From: Onthophagus taurus
Lineage: Eukaryota > Arthropoda > Insecta > Coleoptera > Scarabaeidae
Reading direction: 5' to 3'
Assembly (NCBI RefSeq): GCF_036711975.1
Contig: NC_091973.1
Span: forward strand, 15,686,001-15,750,000
DNA: 64,000 bases
In this document: one piece after another, positions 62,752 through 64,000 of the stretch
How positions within the stretch are numbered: position 1 is the first letter of the stretch
Layout: each line of letters begins with the position of its first letter
Translations under genes and position numbers: made by a program
The notes under the pieces: model-generated
Told to the model about the DNA's origin: nothing
The model's database searches: none
What the model saw: only the letters and a program-made list of their open reading frames with translations

Positions 62752-62755
62752 TTAA
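62752..62755. repeat. TTAA target site of the piggyBac-like element
   Basis: TTAA directly follows the right terminus CGGGACTAAAGG. Confidence 0.7.
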
Positions 62756-62792
62756 TCAAATGTCACAATAATAATAAAACCCACAATAGTAA

Positions 62793-63127
62793 TCAAAAAG
62801 AGTCACTGCGAATAATCAATCTGAATGAGAGCTTTTTAGAACTTTTATCGTAAAATATCGTTGTGTCCGGCGGTACATCTAATTTTAGGTAATTCTGTAT
62901 GTTTGATGATTTAATGAGCACAAAGTACAAATTCCATTGATAGTTACTTGATCGATGCATGTAGTAATAGGACTGGTAACACATGAATTGTGTATCAACC
63001 TATTACACTTGATACACTTATATCCTGATGAATGTACAACATCTCTACAACAATAAAGGCAACGTGTTCCCAAACTCGCACTTTTTCTTAACAATAAAAT
63101 TTTTATTTCATTTCGGTATACATCCAT
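62793..63127 (-). pseudogene. LINE ORF1-type PHD/C1 zinc-finger fragment
   Basis: Contains CLYCCRDVVHSSGYKCIKC, then HNSC and CTLC, a PHD/C1-like zinc-binding pattern. Such fingers begin ORF1 of some LINEs. The coiled-coil half is absent and the frame ends near 62885. An unrelated source is possible. Confidence 0.4.
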
Positions 63128-63380
63128 GTCTTTATAAATAGTGTTCGCGCGACAAATGTCGGGAATAGATGTAGGTGTGATTCGAAAGAAAAATAGGAAA
63201 ATTCTTACTTGAATTGGGTTTGAAAATTGGCTTTTTCAGGAAAAGAGATTTTTTTTTAATTGATTAACTAATGTAAAGAATGCAGAAATAAATATAACAA
63301 TATAAAATCAATATTAACAAGTGAACATTCATAATAAATTTCGAAGATACAATACAAAATAAATTTGTTAACGATCGATG
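63128..63380. other. no gene seen
   Basis: AT-rich gap between the zinc-finger fragment and the BEL/Pao fragment. It might include part of a BEL/Pao LTR. Confidence 0.35.
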
Positions 63381-64000
63381 TTATCGGTTGATCGGTAAGG
63401 GACATAGTTTAACAACAGGGCGCTGCAATCGTCCATGTTTTGTTCGGATTTTCGCTACCCTGACGACGCCATCGGGCCCGGGGTGAATTTCGAGAATACG
63501 AGCGCAATTCCATTGTAACGGAGGTGTGTTTTCATTTACCACAAGTATCATATCGCCTACTTGCAAATTCGGAGCATTTATGGCGCATCTGAATGGTATG
63601 TAAGTATTCGCTCTTCCAACGACACCAAAAATCCTGACACATTTTTTGCAGTAGCTGCCACCTATCCAATCTATTTGAAGGAATTGATGTAAGATCTGGA
63701 TCTGGAACGGTCTCGTTCAAGGACCCTAAAACCAGAAAGTGCGCCGGGGTAAGCGGCTGTAGATCATTGGGATCGGAAGGAATTGGTGATAGCGGTCGAG
63801 AGTTTAATACCGCCTCAATTTGTGTGAGGACGGTAGATAGTTCTTCAAAAGTGAGTAGTTGCTTTCCAATCACACGCAGCAGATAAGTTTTAATAGATTT
63901 CACTCCAGCCTCGGACAGTCCGTTGAAGTGAGGGCCGCCAGGAGGGTTGAATTTCCAGTTCAGGTTCAAACGGGTTCCAGCCGCTGAAGCCATCTCTTTG
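63381..64000 (-). pseudogene. BEL/Pao integrase C-terminus, runs off the window
   Basis: The upstream frame (63532-63993) has FNPPGGPHFNGLSEAGVKS (end of the integrase core), TQIEAVLNSRPLSPI, LTPAHFLVLG and NRLDRWQLLQKM. The downstream frame (63381-63566) has VGDMILVVNENTPPLQW and HPGPDGVVRVAKI with VVKLCPL at the end. A single frame break near 63585 separates them. The rest of the element lies beyond the right edge. It belongs to the same group as the remnant at 14540-15074. Confidence 0.9.

Overview
The window reads as an AT-rich arthropod (most likely insect) genomic segment with no recognisable host gene. Almost everything in it is viral or transposon-derived. The evidence is the mix of families: Maverick/Polinton- or adintovirus-like virion genes, Penelope-like elements, Jockey- and LOA/I-like LINEs, Ty3/gypsy and BEL/Pao LTR elements, piggyBac, Kolobok, Tigger and other pogo-type elements, and PIF/Harbinger. 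The insect order cannot be fixed from the sequence.

1-12.3 kb: a block of 13 to 14 open reading frames, all on the minus strand and largely intact. It encodes a virion-assembly module: an A32/FtsK-type packaging ATPase, a double-jelly-roll-type major capsid protein, a probable penton (minor capsid) protein, an adenain-like maturation protease, and a protein with a parvovirus-type phospholipase A2 domain. Several uncharacterised proteins go with them, including two diverged paralogues at 5.7-6.2 and 11.7-12.2 kb. No DNA polymerase B or integrase is present in this block. It may continue beyond the left edge. A small PolB relic lies at 37.2-37.5 kb. The block carries its own tandem repeats, a C/G-rich palindromic tract, and AGGTCA-rich repeats that flank the second paralogue.

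12.3-25.8 kb: decayed transposons. These are a 140-bp piggyBac-type MITE, a PHD-finger LINE ORF1 fragment, a split PIF/Harbinger copy (BESS protein plus transposase), a BEL/Pao remnant between direct repeats, a plus-strand LINE fragment, a degenerate LOA/I-like LINE (minus strand), a 24-bp minisatellite, a Penelope-like element (PLE), and a 1.1-kb foldback element.

25.8-41.5 kb: nested insertions. A young Ty3/gypsy element (166-bp LTRs, CTATC target duplication) and a Kolobok element (TTAA target duplication) both sit in PLE sequence. A second PLE and the PolB relic follow. A third PLE has unusual terminal repeats that run into LTR-like sequence.

41-58.7 kb: gypsy fragments, one broken by a truncated PLE; a tRNA-like SINE family; a pogo-type transposon with a probable 86-bp intron; a nearly complete Jockey LINE that entered a SINE-like copy and was itself hit by a 425-bp MITE; further gypsy pol fragments; and a 142-bp satellite array.

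58.7-64 kb: a three-level nest (piggyBac, then a long-TIR element with a DUF4817-type protein, then Tigger), followed by a LINE ORF1 fragment and a BEL/Pao integrase end.

The most interesting biology is the virion module. Its frames are mostly open, unlike the broken transposons around it. That fits either a recent endogenous virus or a module kept for a host role, and the sequence alone cannot decide between these.
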